Below, piece by piece: positions 44,035-53,243 of a stretch of 64,000 nucleotides of DNA. Source of the DNA: PNNG01 sp964577055. Lineage in GTDB: Bacteria; Bacteroidota; Bacteroidia; UBA7662. The position numbers and the translations under genes are program-made. The notes under the pieces are model-generated. The model saw only the letters and a program-made list of their open reading frames with translations. It was not told the DNA's origin and did no database searches. Within the stretch, counting starts at the first letter, position 1. Each line of letters starts with the position of its first letter. The stretch is taken from positions 1 through 64,000 of the forward strand of contig CAZNWC010000009.1 of NCBI GenBank assembly GCA_964577055.1, in the 5' to 3' direction.

Positions 44035-44159
44035 TGTGATTGACGTTCGTAAAAACGAAAATAATCTTTTGCAACGAAATCGATGGTGAAATTGTAAAAA
44101 TCGCACACGAAAGTCGCCTTACGTCTGTTATTCCCTTGAACAATTGGTATTTTTAGCAC

Positions 44160-45626
44160 ATGAAGTGGATTCTGATAGCAGCACTTTTTTGGGGTCAATG
44201 CAGTTTGCTGGGTGCACAAGCACCCGATGTAAGCTGGCTAAATATGTCTACACCTCTCAAAGGGGCGTATCAGCACAAAGTGTTGGCTGCTGATTTGCAG
44301 GGCTATTATGTGTATCAGTCGTCAGGAAGAGAAAGAAGCATCGACAAATTCAGCTTTAGTGGTGGTTTGCAATATTCCCACAAAATCCCACTCGATGACC
44401 GCAGCATAGAAGTTGAGCAGCTATTGGTGCGTAAGACCGATGTTTTGGTTTTTTTTAGTATTTACAACGGCGGCTTGCAAAAGCACGGACTTTTTTACAT
44501 GCGTATTCCGCATCAAGGGGAGCCCAGTCGGCCTACCATCCTGCTCGATATGGACAATGTATCTAACAGGGCACGATCATTCTTTTACATTACAGCCAAT
44601 GAGGACCTCAGTGGCTTTAGCGCGGTACATCAACACCAAACCCGTCCCGATGAGTCGCGCCTCGAAATGGCTTTTTTTGACGACAGCGTACGTTTGATCA
44701 GTAACACCCGCCTACTGCTGCCGCAAACCCAATTCAGGTACGAACTCAAAGCTGTTTGCCAAGACAAAAATCACCATCTCTATTTGCTAATGCAACAAAT
44801 GAGCAAGGAGCGAAAAGGAAATGAACCGGGCTTGTTGTCGTACCAGTTGTTGAAAATGGACCGGATGACCAATCAGGCCGATGAGTTGATATTGGGTTCA
44901 AGTATTTACCATCTCAATGCCTTGCAAATGGGGTACGACCGGGCCAATCACCGTATTCGATTGGCTGGATTTTATGCTGAAAACAATAAAGGCGCCTTGC
45001 AAGGAGTAGTATCGGCCATCATCCAACCTGATACTTTTAAGTTCGACACCATTGGATACAGTAAATTTGATACAGAATTTGCCAACAAATTGTATGGCTT
45101 TAAATCGAATAAAAAGGAAAAGGAACTAACCGATTATTTTTTGGGCGACCTCATCATGCGCAGCGATGGGGGCGTAGTATTAATTGGTGAATCGAATTAC
45201 CAGACCAACCAAACCTATGTGCAATACAGCCAAGGTTTTCCGATTTATCGTGAAGTAGTGTACTACCATTACGATGAAGTGGTGTTGGTTTCTATCCATC
45301 CGAATGGGAGCATCGACTGGCGCCAAATTGTGCCCAAAACGCAAATTAGCGTTACCCCCAGTCCCTATTTTAGTTATTACGCATTTCCGGTAGGAAAATA
45401 CATTCATGTGGTGTTCAACCAGGAAACCCGCTCACGTAATTCGGTTATGTTATACAGCATAAACCAGAATGGACAGGTTTTTCCACGAAATGTTTTGACC
45501 GCTGAAGTAAGCGATGCCATGATCATTCCGGGCGATGGGCGTGCCATCAGTCCAACTACACTGCTCCTTCCTGCAAGCAGGCGCAAGAAGAAAGGTATTT
45601 TTCGTCTTACCTTTGATGGCACATGA
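44160..45626 (+). CDS. Exported protein of unknown function
   Basis: A 488-residue protein with a signal peptide (about 1-20, ending LLGAQ). The rest is beta-rich with repeated strand-turn units (for example DDRSIEVEQLLVRKTDVLVFF and GGVVLIGESNYQ), recalling beta-propeller proteins, but I cannot name a family. There is no lipobox. The stop overlaps the following membrane protein gene as ATGA, so the two may work together in the envelope. Confidence 0.6.
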   Translation: MKWILIAALFWGQCSLLGAQAPDVSWLNMSTPLKGAYQHKVLAADLQGYYVYQSSGRERSIDKFSFSGGLQYSHKIPLDDRSIEVEQLLVRKTDVLVFFSIYNGGLQKHGLFYMRIPHQGEPSRPTILLDMDNVSNRARSFFYITANEDLSGFSAVHQHQTRPDESRLEMAFFDDSVRLISNTRLLLPQTQFRYELKAVCQDKNHHLYLLMQQMSKERKGNEPGLLSYQLLKMDRMTNQADELILGSSIYHLNALQMGYDRANHRIRLAGFYAENNKGALQGVVSAIIQPDTFKFDTIGYSKFDTEFANKLYGFKSNKKEKELTDYFLGDLIMRSDGGVVLIGESNYQTNQTYVQYSQGFPIYREVVYYHYDEVVLVSIHPNGSIDWRQIVPKTQISVTPSPYFSYYAFPVGKYIHVVFNQETRSRNSVMLYSINQNGQVFPRNVLTAEVSDAMIIPGDGRAISPTTLLLPASRRKKKGIFRLTFDGT

Positions 45627-46600
45627 TCTCGGGGATATTCAAGTCGAACCAATTGCTATATGGGTATGGCATTACTACAGCACTGGTATTCATAGTGGTT
45701 TTTTGGAGCTCTTTTGGGGTAACTCCTCCAGCTGTGCTGTTTGAAGGCGAGCACTTGCTGATGGGAGCACTGCGCCAGCTACCATCGCCAGTGCTGCATT
45801 TTTTACAGGCGCTGATGATTGCGGGGGGTGGAATCATGTTCAATCAGTTATTGGTGAATGAAAAAATTAGTCGTGATTACAACGCACTCTTTTTGCTGGG
45901 CTATGTGATGGCGGCATTGAGTTTTGAAGCCTGGCGACTTCCTTCTGGGGCTTTTTTTTCAGGCTTTTTACTTTTGATGGTCATTCGCAACTTGATGATT
46001 GCTGGCAATTCTAAGCGACAATTGAGCTTGGTGTTCGACGCGGGTTTTCTGGGTGGATTGGCTTATCTCTTGTATGAGCCGGCCTGGGTGTTATTGCTTA
46101 TCAGTTTTTTCGGCATTGTGCTGGGAGGTTTTTTTAGGTTGAAAGCTCTTTTGATTTGGCTTTTCGGCTATCTCACACCACTGTATTTATTCGCTTCGGT
46201 GGCATATTTGCGCAATCAGATGGGGTGGTTAACCGATTTGATTCCGCAATTCGAACGTGAAATTTGGTTGGCTTTGGTATTGAGTTGGCAACAGAAAATG
46301 CTGTTGGCGGTATCGCTGGCCGTTTTGATTTTAGGCATTTTATTCAGTTTTACCACTGTGAATTTGAAAACCAACGCATTGCGCAATGCACAACGATTGT
46401 TTTTCATTTGCTTATTATGTACGGTACCCACTTTGTGGTTTTTGCCAGCGAGTGGCTGGATGATGGCGGCCATGTTCGTGCCTATTTCGGCCTTTTACAT
46501 GGGTAGATTTTTAGAAGCCGTGCCTGGCAATGGATGGTTTTCGGCATTGATTATTTCTTGGCTGATTTTATTGGGGCTGCCTTTGCTCCCAATTCCGTAA
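45623..46600 (+). CDS. Polytopic membrane protein (DUF6427-like)
   Basis: A 325-residue protein with about nine hydrophobic segments (for example ITTALVFIVVFWSSFGV and FFRLKALLIWLFGYLTPLYLF). It resembles a Bacteroidota membrane family of unknown function, probably DUF6427. The start overlaps the end of the exported protein gene. A purQ gene follows after 57 bases. Confidence 0.6.
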   Translation: MISGIFKSNQLLYGYGITTALVFIVVFWSSFGVTPPAVLFEGEHLLMGALRQLPSPVLHFLQALMIAGGGIMFNQLLVNEKISRDYNALFLLGYVMAALSFEAWRLPSGAFFSGFLLLMVIRNLMIAGNSKRQLSLVFDAGFLGGLAYLLYEPAWVLLLISFFGIVLGGFFRLKALLIWLFGYLTPLYLFASVAYLRNQMGWLTDLIPQFEREIWLALVLSWQQKMLLAVSLAVLILGILFSFTTVNLKTNALRNAQRLFFICLLCTVPTLWFLPASGWMMAAMFVPISAFYMGRFLEAVPGNGWFSALIISWLILLGLPLLPIP

Positions 46601-46657
46601 TTAGGTTTGCCGATAATCAGCGCTTTTTGCGAACTTTGCCCAACTTAAATGCTTGAG

Positions 46658-47347
46658 ATGAAATTTGGCGTTGTAATTTTCCCCGGTTCCAACTGCGACC
46701 GTGATACCCTTTATGTTTTAGGTGAAGTTTTGGGCCAACCGGTTGTTCCGCTTTGGCATAAGGATACCGATTTGCAAGGTGTTGACATGGTGGTTTTGCC
46801 AGGCGGTTTTTCGTACGGTGATTATTTGCGTTCAGGTGCTATTGCCCGCTTTTCTCCAATCATGGATCGGGTGATTGCCCATGCAAACAGAGGGGGATAT
46901 GTGATGGGTATTTGCAATGGTTTCCAAATTTTGACGGAAGCTAAACTCGTTCCCGGAGCATTGTTGCACAATGAAAGCCGCAAATTCATCTGCAAAAATG
47001 TGCATTTAAAACCACAAACCACCAATTCACTGATTACCCGCAACTTGGCTACCACAGATGTGCTGCAAATTCCGATGGCCCATGGCGAAGGCAACTATTA
47101 CATCGATGCGGATGGCCTCAAGGCATTGAACGACAACGACCAAGTGCTGTTCCGATATTGCGATGCAGACGGGAACATCACCCGTGAAAGCAATCCCAAT
47201 GGTGCACTTGACAACATTGCCGGGGTTACCAATGCAGGCAGGAATGTATTTGGCATGATGCCGCACCCAGAACGTGCTGCTGATTCAGTGCTTGGCAATA
47301 CCGACGGATTACGCATCCTTGAATCGCTGCTCGATTTGGTAGTATAA
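46658..47347 (+). CDS. purQ: Phosphoribosylformylglycinamidine synthase, glutaminase subunit
   Basis: PurQ supplies ammonia from glutamine to PurL in purine synthesis. The 229-residue protein starts MKFGVVIFPGSNCDRDT and has GGFSYGDYLRSGAIA, MGICNGFQILTEA (nucleophile Cys) and MMPHPERA (His-x-Glu). The ATG at 46658 is chosen over an upstream one at 46649 because it starts exactly at the family N-terminus. It is separate from purL here, as in organisms with the three-subunit enzyme. A strong bidirectional terminator follows. Confidence 0.95.
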   Translation: MKFGVVIFPGSNCDRDTLYVLGEVLGQPVVPLWHKDTDLQGVDMVVLPGGFSYGDYLRSGAIARFSPIMDRVIAHANRGGYVMGICNGFQILTEAKLVPGALLHNESRKFICKNVHLKPQTTNSLITRNLATTDVLQIPMAHGEGNYYIDADGLKALNDNDQVLFRYCDADGNITRESNPNGALDNIAGVTNAGRNVFGMMPHPERAADSVLGNTDGLRILESLLDLVV

Positions 47348-47367
47348 TGGCGATGCCGTAAAAGCAT

Positions 47368-47402
47368 AAAAAATCCCCTGTCGATTCGGCAGGGGATTTT
47401 TT
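47368..47402. terminator. Bidirectional terminator between purQ and the esterase
   Basis: aaaaaatcccctg pairs with caggggatttttt (47368-47380, 47390-47402), loop of 9. It ends in T-runs on both strands and separates convergent genes. Confidence 0.93.
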
Positions 47403-48128
47403 TTAGAATTCATTCATGACCCAGGGCAACATGGCGCGCCAGGTAGGCCAGTCGTGCGTCCATTCTTGTCCCCAAATACTCAGGTGGTGCGGTATGGCTT
47501 TGTTGTGGAGCAGGGTGCTGAAATCGCGTGAGGCATGTGGGTCCTCATAAGCACCACTGCCTGTGGCGATCAATATTTTGCCCGACCGAATGGCTTCCAA
47601 GGTGCCGTGATCGGTCATGTTCGGAATGTAATGCGAGGGTGAATTGAAGTAAACCGTATCGTTGTAAAAATCGTCGGTGTACTCCATGAGGTTGTACACC
47701 CCACTCATGGCCACGACGCCACGGATCAAATCGGGCCGTTTCAAGAAGAGGTTCATGCTGTGGAGTGCACCAAAAGATGCACCGCAAGTGATGATGGGGG
47801 TGTCTTCGGAGGTATTGCTGCGAATGAATGGAATGACCTCGTTAAATATATACTGGTTCCATTGCTCGTGTCGCAGGGCGCGGTGTTCGGGATGCATGTT
47901 TTTGTTGAGCCAGCTTTCGTTGTTGATGCTGTCGACGCTGAACACCTTTACTTTGCCGCCTTCGATGGAACTTTTGATTTGATCGAGCAACTGAAAACGT
48001 TCGTATTCGAGGAAGTCGGCGGCGGCAGTGGGAATGAGCAACAAGGCTGGACCGTAATGCCCATAGCTGGCAATGGGCATGTCTTTGCTGAGGGCCGGAC
48101 TAAACCAGCCGGTAATATCGCGGTGCAT
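47403..48128 (-). CDS. Esterase, alpha/beta-hydrolase
   Basis: A 241-residue protein with the nucleophile elbow CGASFGALHSMN, GVVAMSGVYNLMEY and a late HDWPTWRAMLPWV. It is of the Esterase D/putative esterase type, as is the gene at 39912-40730, and has no signal peptide. No operon partner is visible. Confidence 0.8.
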   Translation of the reverse strand: MHRDITGWFSPALSKDMPIASYGHYGPALLLIPTAAADFLEYERFQLLDQIKSSIEGGKVKVFSVDSINNESWLNKNMHPEHRALRHEQWNQYIFNEVIPFIRSNTSEDTPIITCGASFGALHSMNLFLKRPDLIRGVVAMSGVYNLMEYTDDFYNDTVYFNSPSHYIPNMTDHGTLEAIRSGKILIATGSGAYEDPHASRDFSTLLHNKAIPHHLSIWGQEWTHDWPTWRAMLPWVMNEF

Positions 48129-48363
48129 GGAGGTGTAACAGGTTTAAGAGCAAAAAGTAAATAAAAAATACGAACTGCCGAAATGCTGGGTGAAATCCTT
48201 TGGTTCTATCACCAAAACAGCCTGTTCAAATTTGCTCAATCATAGCATAATGAGCTTTGAGATGATTGAAGAAATGCTAGGCTTGATGACCCTTGACTCA
48301 AATTATCCCAGCCAATTAAAAAGTGTACTTCGAAAAATGCTAGGATTATGTGCCGATTTGAGC
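48129..48363. other. Gap with no supported gene
   Basis: On the plus strand a frame reads SFEMIEEMLGLMTLDSNYPSQL and then runs into the opposite gene. It may be a relic of a short helical protein, but there is no start signal or homology to support it. Confidence 0.35.
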
Positions 48364-48618
48364 TCAGGAGGCAGCGTTCATTTTTGCCTTGCGGTAGCGC
48401 CAACCATGCCGGCAGGCCGCAACTGCACTGACTACCAGCACCAGCCTAATGCCCATGCCTTCATATTGCAACGCTCCCATCGAAAGGAGCATGACGATGC
48501 TGAGCAGGTACATCACAGCAGCGCCCAATGCAAGCAGTGGTTTGGCTACATAACGTTGAAGTACCCAGTGAAGGCCAAGTATGCCGATGAGTAAGGAAAA
48601 AAGCTGCAGTTGGGTCAT
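48364..48618 (-). CDS. Small membrane protein of unknown function
   Basis: An 84-residue protein from the ATG at 48618 (MTQLQLFSLLIGILGLHW). It has two or three hydrophobic segments and a basic C-terminus (RHGWRYRKAKM), which suggests an inner-membrane protein with the positive end inside. It lies upstream of the metH riboswitch on the opposite strand. I do not recognise it; coding likelihood is moderate. Confidence 0.5.
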   Translation of the reverse strand: MTQLQLFSLLIGILGLHWVLQRYVAKPLLALGAAVMYLLSIVMLLSMGALQYEGMGIRLVLVVSAVAACRHGWRYRKAKMNAAS

Positions 48619-48699
48619 GTGATAAGTAGGTTGCAAATACAAGGTACAAAAAAGATGTTGTTGTAACGTTTTTTTTTGCTTGATCCTGCCAAGCCATTG

Positions 48700-48731
48700 T
48701 TTGGCATTTTGAAACTTCTGCTGTACTTTTG
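48700..48731 (+). promoter_or_regulatory. Promoter of the SAM riboswitch-metH unit
   Basis: TACTTTTG (48724-48731) fits the -7 TAnnTTTG element, and TTTG at 48700-48703 sits 20 bases upstream as a -33 element. Transcription should start about base 48736, at the beginning of the riboswitch. Confidence 0.65.
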
Positions 48732-48736
48732 CATCA

Positions 48737-48863
48737 GCTTATCCAGAAGGACGGAGGGAACGGCCCTACGAAGTCCTGGCAACCGCAAACTAAGACACTT
48801 GCCTTGGTTTGGCCTGGTGCCAATTCCGCTGCCACTAACAAATACCTGAGGCAGGAGATGAGC
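48737..48863 (+). promoter_or_regulatory. SAM-I (S-box) riboswitch of metH
   Basis: The RNA has the S-box core: P1 strand gcttatc (48737-48743) pairing with gatgagc (48857-48863), then ccagaaggacggagggaacg, a gccct partner for the first helix, gaagtcctggcaacc, a variable P3 and ggtgccaattccgc before the last helix. The family binds S-adenosylmethionine and turns off methionine genes. It stands upstream of metH, and a terminator hairpin follows. Confidence 0.95.
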
Positions 48864-48929
48864 AGGCAGTAATCAGCTGAAAAGGGCTGTGTGCTACTTG
48901 CAAGTCGGTACCCGAATCCTTCGGGGATG

Positions 48930-48956
48930 AGCTAAACGAAACGTTTGGCTTTTTTT
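48930..48956 (+). terminator. Riboswitch-controlled terminator overlapping the metH leader
   Basis: agctaaacg (48930-48938) pairs with cgtttggct (48942-48950), loop aaa, followed by T6 that ends at the base before the metH ATG. A second copy of the P1 3' strand, gatgagc, lies at 48926-48932 and overlaps the terminator stem, giving a possible antiterminator partner. Confidence 0.85.
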
Positions 48957-51900
48957 ATGCAGTACGATATTCAAGAAGAGGTAAAAAAGCGCATCCTGGT
49001 GCTCGACGGCGCCATGGGTACGCAAATTCAGAACTATAAACTCACGGAAGCCGATTACCGCGGCAGCCGTTTTGCCAATTGGCCTTCGGACCTCAAAGGC
49101 AACAACGAATTGTTGTCGCTCACCCAGCCACACATCATTGAAAACATCCACCGCGCTTATTTTGAAGCAGGTGCCGACATTGCCGAAACCAATACCTTCA
49201 ACGCCCAGCGCATTTCGATGGCCGATTATGGCATGGAGGAGCTGAGCTACGAACTCAATTACGCCTCTGCCCAACTGGCGCGTCAGGTAGCCGACGCATT
49301 TACGGCCGCCAATCAGGCCAAACCCCGCTTTGTGGCAGGGGCGATGGGGCCTACCAACCGCACGGCAAGCATCAGTCCCGACGTGAACAACCCCGGCTAC
49401 CGTGCCATCGTATTCGATGATTTGGTAGCGGCCTACTACGAACAAATCCGCGGACTGGTCGATGGTGGGGTAGATGCCCTCTTGGTAGAAACCATTTTCG
49501 ATACGCTCAACGCCAAGGCAGCGCTTTATGCCATCGACCAATACTTCCGCGACCACCAACGTGCGCCGCTGCCCATCATGGTGAGCGGTACCATTACCGA
49601 CAACAGCGGTCGTACGTTAAGCGGACAAACCGTGGAGGCATTCCTTTATTCGATGTCGCATTTGCCCTTGTTGAGCATCGGTTTGAACTGCGCTTTGGGA
49701 GCTGCGCAGATGCGTCCGCACTTGCAGGCCTTGTCGAAAGCGGCCAAATTCCGCATTTCGGCCCACCCCAACGCGGGTTTGCCCAATGCCTTTGGCGAGT
49801 ACGATGAAAGTCCGGCCATGATGCGTGCCCACATCAAAGACTTCCTCGACAACAATTTTGTGAACATCATCGGCGGCTGCTGCGGTACTTCGCCCGACCA
49901 CATCCGCGAAATTGCCGCAGAGGCAGCGCTGCATCAGCCCAGGCCTACGCCGCAGCTCGAACCCGTAATGCACCTAAGCGGCTTGGAGCCCGTGAGCATC
50001 ACCAAACAAACCAATTTTGTGAACGTGGGCGAGCGCACCAACGTAACCGGTTCGCGCATGTTTGCCCGCCTCATCAAAGAAGAAAAGTACGACGAAGCCG
50101 TGGAAGTGGCCCGTCAGCAGGTTGAAAACGGTGCGCAGGTCATCGATGTGAACTTCGACGAAGGCATGCTCGACTCCGAAGCTGCCATGACCCGCTTCCT
50201 CAACCTCATTGCTGCCGAGCCCGACATTGCCCGGGTGCCGGTGATGATCGACTCGTCGAAGTGGAGCGTGATAGAAGCAGGCTTGAAGTGCGTGCAAGGC
50301 AAGGCCATCGTAAACTCCATCTCGCTCAAAGAAGGAGAGGAGCGCTTCCGTTACTATGCCCATCAGGTGCGTGCCTATGGTGCCGCCGTGATTGTGATGG
50401 CCTTCGACGAGCAGGGTCAGGCCGACAGTTATGAGCGCCGCATCGAAATCTGCCAGCGCGCCTACAACATCCTGGTAAACGAAATTGGCTTCCCCGCCGA
50501 AGACATCATATTCGATCCCAATATCCTCACCGTGGCTACGGGCATTGAGGAGCACAACAATTATGCGGTCGATTTCATCAACGCCACCCGCTGGATCAAG
50601 CAAAACCTGCCTGGTGCCAAGGTAAGTGGCGGGGTGAGCAACATCAGCTTCAGTTTCCGCGGCAACGACAAAGTGCGCGAAGCCATGCACGCTGCCTTTT
50701 TGTACCACGCCATTCAGGCTGGTATGGACATGGGCATTGTGAATGCCGGCCAAATTGAGGTGTACGAAGAAATTGACAAGGAGCTGCTCGCGCATGTAGA
50801 AGATGTGTTGTTGAACCGTCGCAGCGATGCCACCGAGCGCCTCATCCAACTTGCTGAACAATACAAGGGCGGCAAGGGCAAGGAAGCCGCTGCCAAAGAC
50901 GAAAGCTGGCGCCTCGAACCCGTGCAAGCCCGCCTTACCCATGCGTTGGTGAAGGGCATCGACGAATACATTGATGTAGATGTGGAAGAAGCCCGCCACC
51001 TGTTCGACAAGCCTTTGCAGGTGATTGAAGGACCGTTGATGGCTGGCATGAACGTGGTGGGTGACTTGTTTGGTGCCGGTAAGATGTTCCTGCCCCAGGT
51101 GGTGAAAAGCGCCCGGGTGATGAAAAAGGCTGTAGCCAATTTGATGCCTTATCTCGAAGCCGAAAAGCTGGCCAATCCAAGTGAAAACCAGCAAGCCAAG
51201 GGCAAAATACTGATGGCCACCGTCAAAGGCGACGTACACGACATCGGTAAAAACATAGTAGGCGTGGTGTTGCAGTGCAACAACTACGAAGTGATTGACC
51301 TGGGGGTGATGGTGAGTTGCGAGAAGATCTTGCAAGCCGCCATTGAGCACGAGGTAGATGTGATTGGCCTTTCGGGCCTCATCACGCCTTCGCTTGATGA
51401 AATGGTCTTTGTAGCCTCCGAAATGGAGCGTTTGGGCATCAAAAAGCCCTTGCTGATAGGCGGAGCTACTACTTCACGGGCGCACACGGCGGTGAAAATT
51501 GCCCCTGTATTTAGTGGTACAGTGGTACACGTGCTCGATGCCAGTCGATCAGTACCCGTGGTGAGCTCACTGCTCAGCCACGAGCAGCGCGATGCTTTTG
51601 CGGCCAATACCAAAGTAGAATACGACAAACTGCGCGAGGGCTATTTGAGTCGGGGCCGCGAAAAGGCCATGCTCACCATCGAGCAAGCACGCGCCAACCG
51701 CTTCCCCATTGATTGGAAGGTCGAAGAGCTGGCAGTTCCTGCCCAGCCCGGCATCCACGAATTCAGAAATTATCCGCTCGAAACGCTCGTCAATTACATC
51801 GACTGGACGCCCTTTTTCCAGGCTTGGGAGTTGCATGGCAAATACCCCAACATTCTGCACGACGAGGTAGTAGGCGAGGCCGCTACCAAGCTTTTCCAAG

Positions 51901-53243
51901 ATGCGCAGGCCATGCTCAAAAGCATCGTAAAGGAGCAGTGGTTAGATGCACGCGCGGTGTTTGGGTTGTTTCCAGCAAACGCTGAGGGAGATGATATCGT
52001 TCTGGAGCTGGGTTCAGCCTCACCCCCGGCCCCTCTCCAGAGGAGAGGGGAGAGTGAGAACGCAGAGATTTTTGGAGGTGATCAAGGACAATCATCAACC
52101 GATGAGGAAGAAAGAGGTGAAAAGGGACGAAAATCGAATGTTTTTAAAGCATCACCAGATGCTTACGGATTGCTGAAGCCCATTGCTAGAGACTTTAGGA
52201 AAGAAATGACCCCCGCTGAAGAGCTGCTGTGGAAGCATGTCAGAAACAGCCAGCTTGGTCATAAAATACGAAGGCAGCACATCATTGAGCACTACATTGT
52301 GGACTTTGTGTGCATTAAAAAACGCGTAGTTATTGAAGTGGATGGAGGAATTCATATCGACCAACAAGAGGCTGATAGACAAAGAGAACTTGATTTGAAT
52401 GCAAAGGGATTTGATATCATTCGTATCAACAACGAAGAGCTTTTCAGCAACCTCACAAAAGTTTTAAATGAATTGAAGTCAGCATTAGATCAGCGCGCTA
52501 ATGTGGATGGCATTGGAAATTATCATGACTATGAGGACTTGAAAGCTACTTCTAACAAAGATTATTCTCAATTGGAAGACAAATCGAGCGCCCCTCTCCC
52601 CTGGAGAGGGGAAGGGGGTGAGGCCGGTGGCTACCGCTTTTTAACTTTGAGACAACAAGCCAAAAAAGCCGATGGACTGCCCAATCTCGCTCTGGCTGAC
52701 TTTGTGGCGCCGAAAGAAACTGGTTTGCAAGACCACATAGGCTTGTTTGCCGTGGGCGTATTTGGTGCCGAAGAGCGGGTGAATGCCATGAAGGCTGCCC
52801 ACGATGACTACAACGCCATTCTCCTGCAATCGCTTTCTGATCGTTTGGCCGAAGCATTTGCCGAGCACTTACACGAAAGGGTACGTAAAGAATATTGGGG
52901 TTATGAGCCGCAAGAACAGCTCAGCAACGACGATTTAATCGCCGAAAAATACCGCGGCATCCGTCCGGCACCTGGTTACCCCGCTTGTCCCGACCACCTC
53001 GACAAGCGTACCCTCTGGCAGGTACTGCAAGTGGAAGAGAAGATTGGCCTTACACTCACCGAATCGATGGCCATGTGGCCTGCCGCAGCGGTGAGTGGTT
53101 ATTATCTCGCCCATCCGCAAGCCAAGTATTTCGGAGTCGGTAAAATTGACAAAGACCAGATTGAAGACTACGCCCTGCGCCGGGGCATCAGCTTAAAAGA
53201 GGCTGAGAAGTGGTTATCTCCAACGTTAAATTACAATCCATGA
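48957..53243 (+). CDS. metH: Cobalamin-dependent methionine synthase with inserted DUF559 nuclease domain
   Basis: The protein is about 1428 residues, against about 1230 for normal MetH. Homocysteine domain (LDGAMGTQIQ, zinc cysteines in GLNCALGA and GGCCGTSPDHI), pterin domain (FVNVGERTNVTGS), B12 domain (DVHDIGKNIVG with its His) and the AdoMet activation domain (RAEAF, HERVRKEYWGY, RPAPGYPACPDH) are all present. At about residues 1018-1225 the activation domain is interrupted, in the loop between DDIVLE and FLTLRQQ, by a mobile insert. The reading frame stays open. The ATG at 48957 is chosen because it follows the riboswitch terminator; a TTG at 48945 is inside it. It overlaps metF as ATGA. 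Whether the enzyme still works is not known. Confidence 0.95.
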   Translation: MQYDIQEEVKKRILVLDGAMGTQIQNYKLTEADYRGSRFANWPSDLKGNNELLSLTQPHIIENIHRAYFEAGADIAETNTFNAQRISMADYGMEELSYELNYASAQLARQVADAFTAANQAKPRFVAGAMGPTNRTASISPDVNNPGYRAIVFDDLVAAYYEQIRGLVDGGVDALLVETIFDTLNAKAALYAIDQYFRDHQRAPLPIMVSGTITDNSGRTLSGQTVEAFLYSMSHLPLLSIGLNCALGAAQMRPHLQALSKAAKFRISAHPNAGLPNAFGEYDESPAMMRAHIKDFLDNNFVNIIGGCCGTSPDHIREIAAEAALHQPRPTPQLEPVMHLSGLEPVSITKQTNFVNVGERTNVTGSRMFARLIKEEKYDEAVEVARQQVENGAQVIDVNFDEGMLDSEAAMTRFLNLIAAEPDIARVPVMIDSSKWSVIEAGLKCVQGKAIVNSISLKEGEERFRYYAHQVRAYGAAVIVMAFDEQGQADSYERRIEICQRAYNILVNEIGFPAEDIIFDPNILTVATGIEEHNNYAVDFINATRWIKQNLPGAKVSGGVSNISFSFRGNDKVREAMHAAFLYHAIQAGMDMGIVNAGQIEVYEEIDKELLAHVEDVLLNRRSDATERLIQLAEQYKGGKGKEAAAKDESWRLEPVQARLTHALVKGIDEYIDVDVEEARHLFDKPLQVIEGPLMAGMNVVGDLFGAGKMFLPQVVKSARVMKKAVANLMPYLEAEKLANPSENQQAKGKILMATVKGDVHDIGKNIVGVVLQCNNYEVIDLGVMVSCEKILQAAIEHEVDVIGLSGLITPSLDEMVFVASEMERLGIKKPLLIGGATTSRAHTAVKIAPVFSGTVVHVLDASRSVPVVSSLLSHEQRDAFAANTKVEYDKLREGYLSRGREKAMLTIEQARANRFPIDWKVEELAVPAQPGIHEFRNYPLETLVNYIDWTPFFQAWELHGKYPNILHDEVVGEAATKLFQDAQAMLKSIVKEQWLDARAVFGLFPANAEGDDIVLELGSASPPAPLQRRGESENAEIFGGDQGQSSTDEEERGEKGRKSNVFKASPDAYGLLKPIARDFRKEMTPAEELLWKHVRNSQLGHKIRRQHIIEHYIVDFVCIKKRVVIEVDGGIHIDQQEADRQRELDLNAKGFDIIRINNEELFSNLTKVLNELKSALDQRANVDGIGNYHDYEDLKATSNKDYSQLEDKSSAPLPWRGEGGEAGGYRFLTLRQQAKKADGLPNLALADFVAPKETGLQDHIGLFAVGVFGAEERVNAMKAAHDDYNAILLQSLSDRLAEAFAEHLHERVRKEYWGYEPQEQLSNDDLIAEKYRGIRPAPGYPACPDHLDKRTLWQVLQVEEKIGLTLTESMAMWPAAAVSGYYLAHPQAKYFGVGKIDKDQIEDYALRRGISLKEAEKWLSPTLNYNP
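52017..52624. mobile_element. In-frame insertion element in metH with 22-bp terminal inverted repeats, DUF559 nuclease
   Basis: Terminal repeats lie at 52017-52038 and 52603-52624 (20 of 22 bases pair; outer 11 identical). Each end also forms a 9-bp palindrome (cccctctcc with ggagagggg). In the metH frame the insert encodes DUF559-type endonuclease motifs: MTPAEELLWKHVRNSQLGHK, RRQHIIEHYIVDFVC and VVIEVDGGIHIDQQ (Vsr-like D and E-x-D residues), ending LDLNAKGFDIIRINNEE. Similar end sequences (PLQRRGE and PLPWRGE readings) accompany DUF559 genes in many Bacteroidota. The length 608 is not a multiple of three; host codons at the edges restore the frame. No intein or transposase motifs are seen. 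Confidence 0.8.

Noticed and set aside
48190..48360. Plus-strand ORF reading SFEMIEEMLGLMTLDS
   Set aside because: No start signal, no homology recognised, and it continues through the opposite small membrane gene.
49974..51350. Long open frame opposite to metH
   Set aside because: It mirrors codon bias of the well-supported metH frame and has no plausible start or homology.
52017..52624. Intein in MetH
   Set aside because: No N-terminal Cys/Ser splice junction, no C-terminal His-Asn followed by Cys, Ser or Thr, and no block motifs; instead there are inverted repeat ends.
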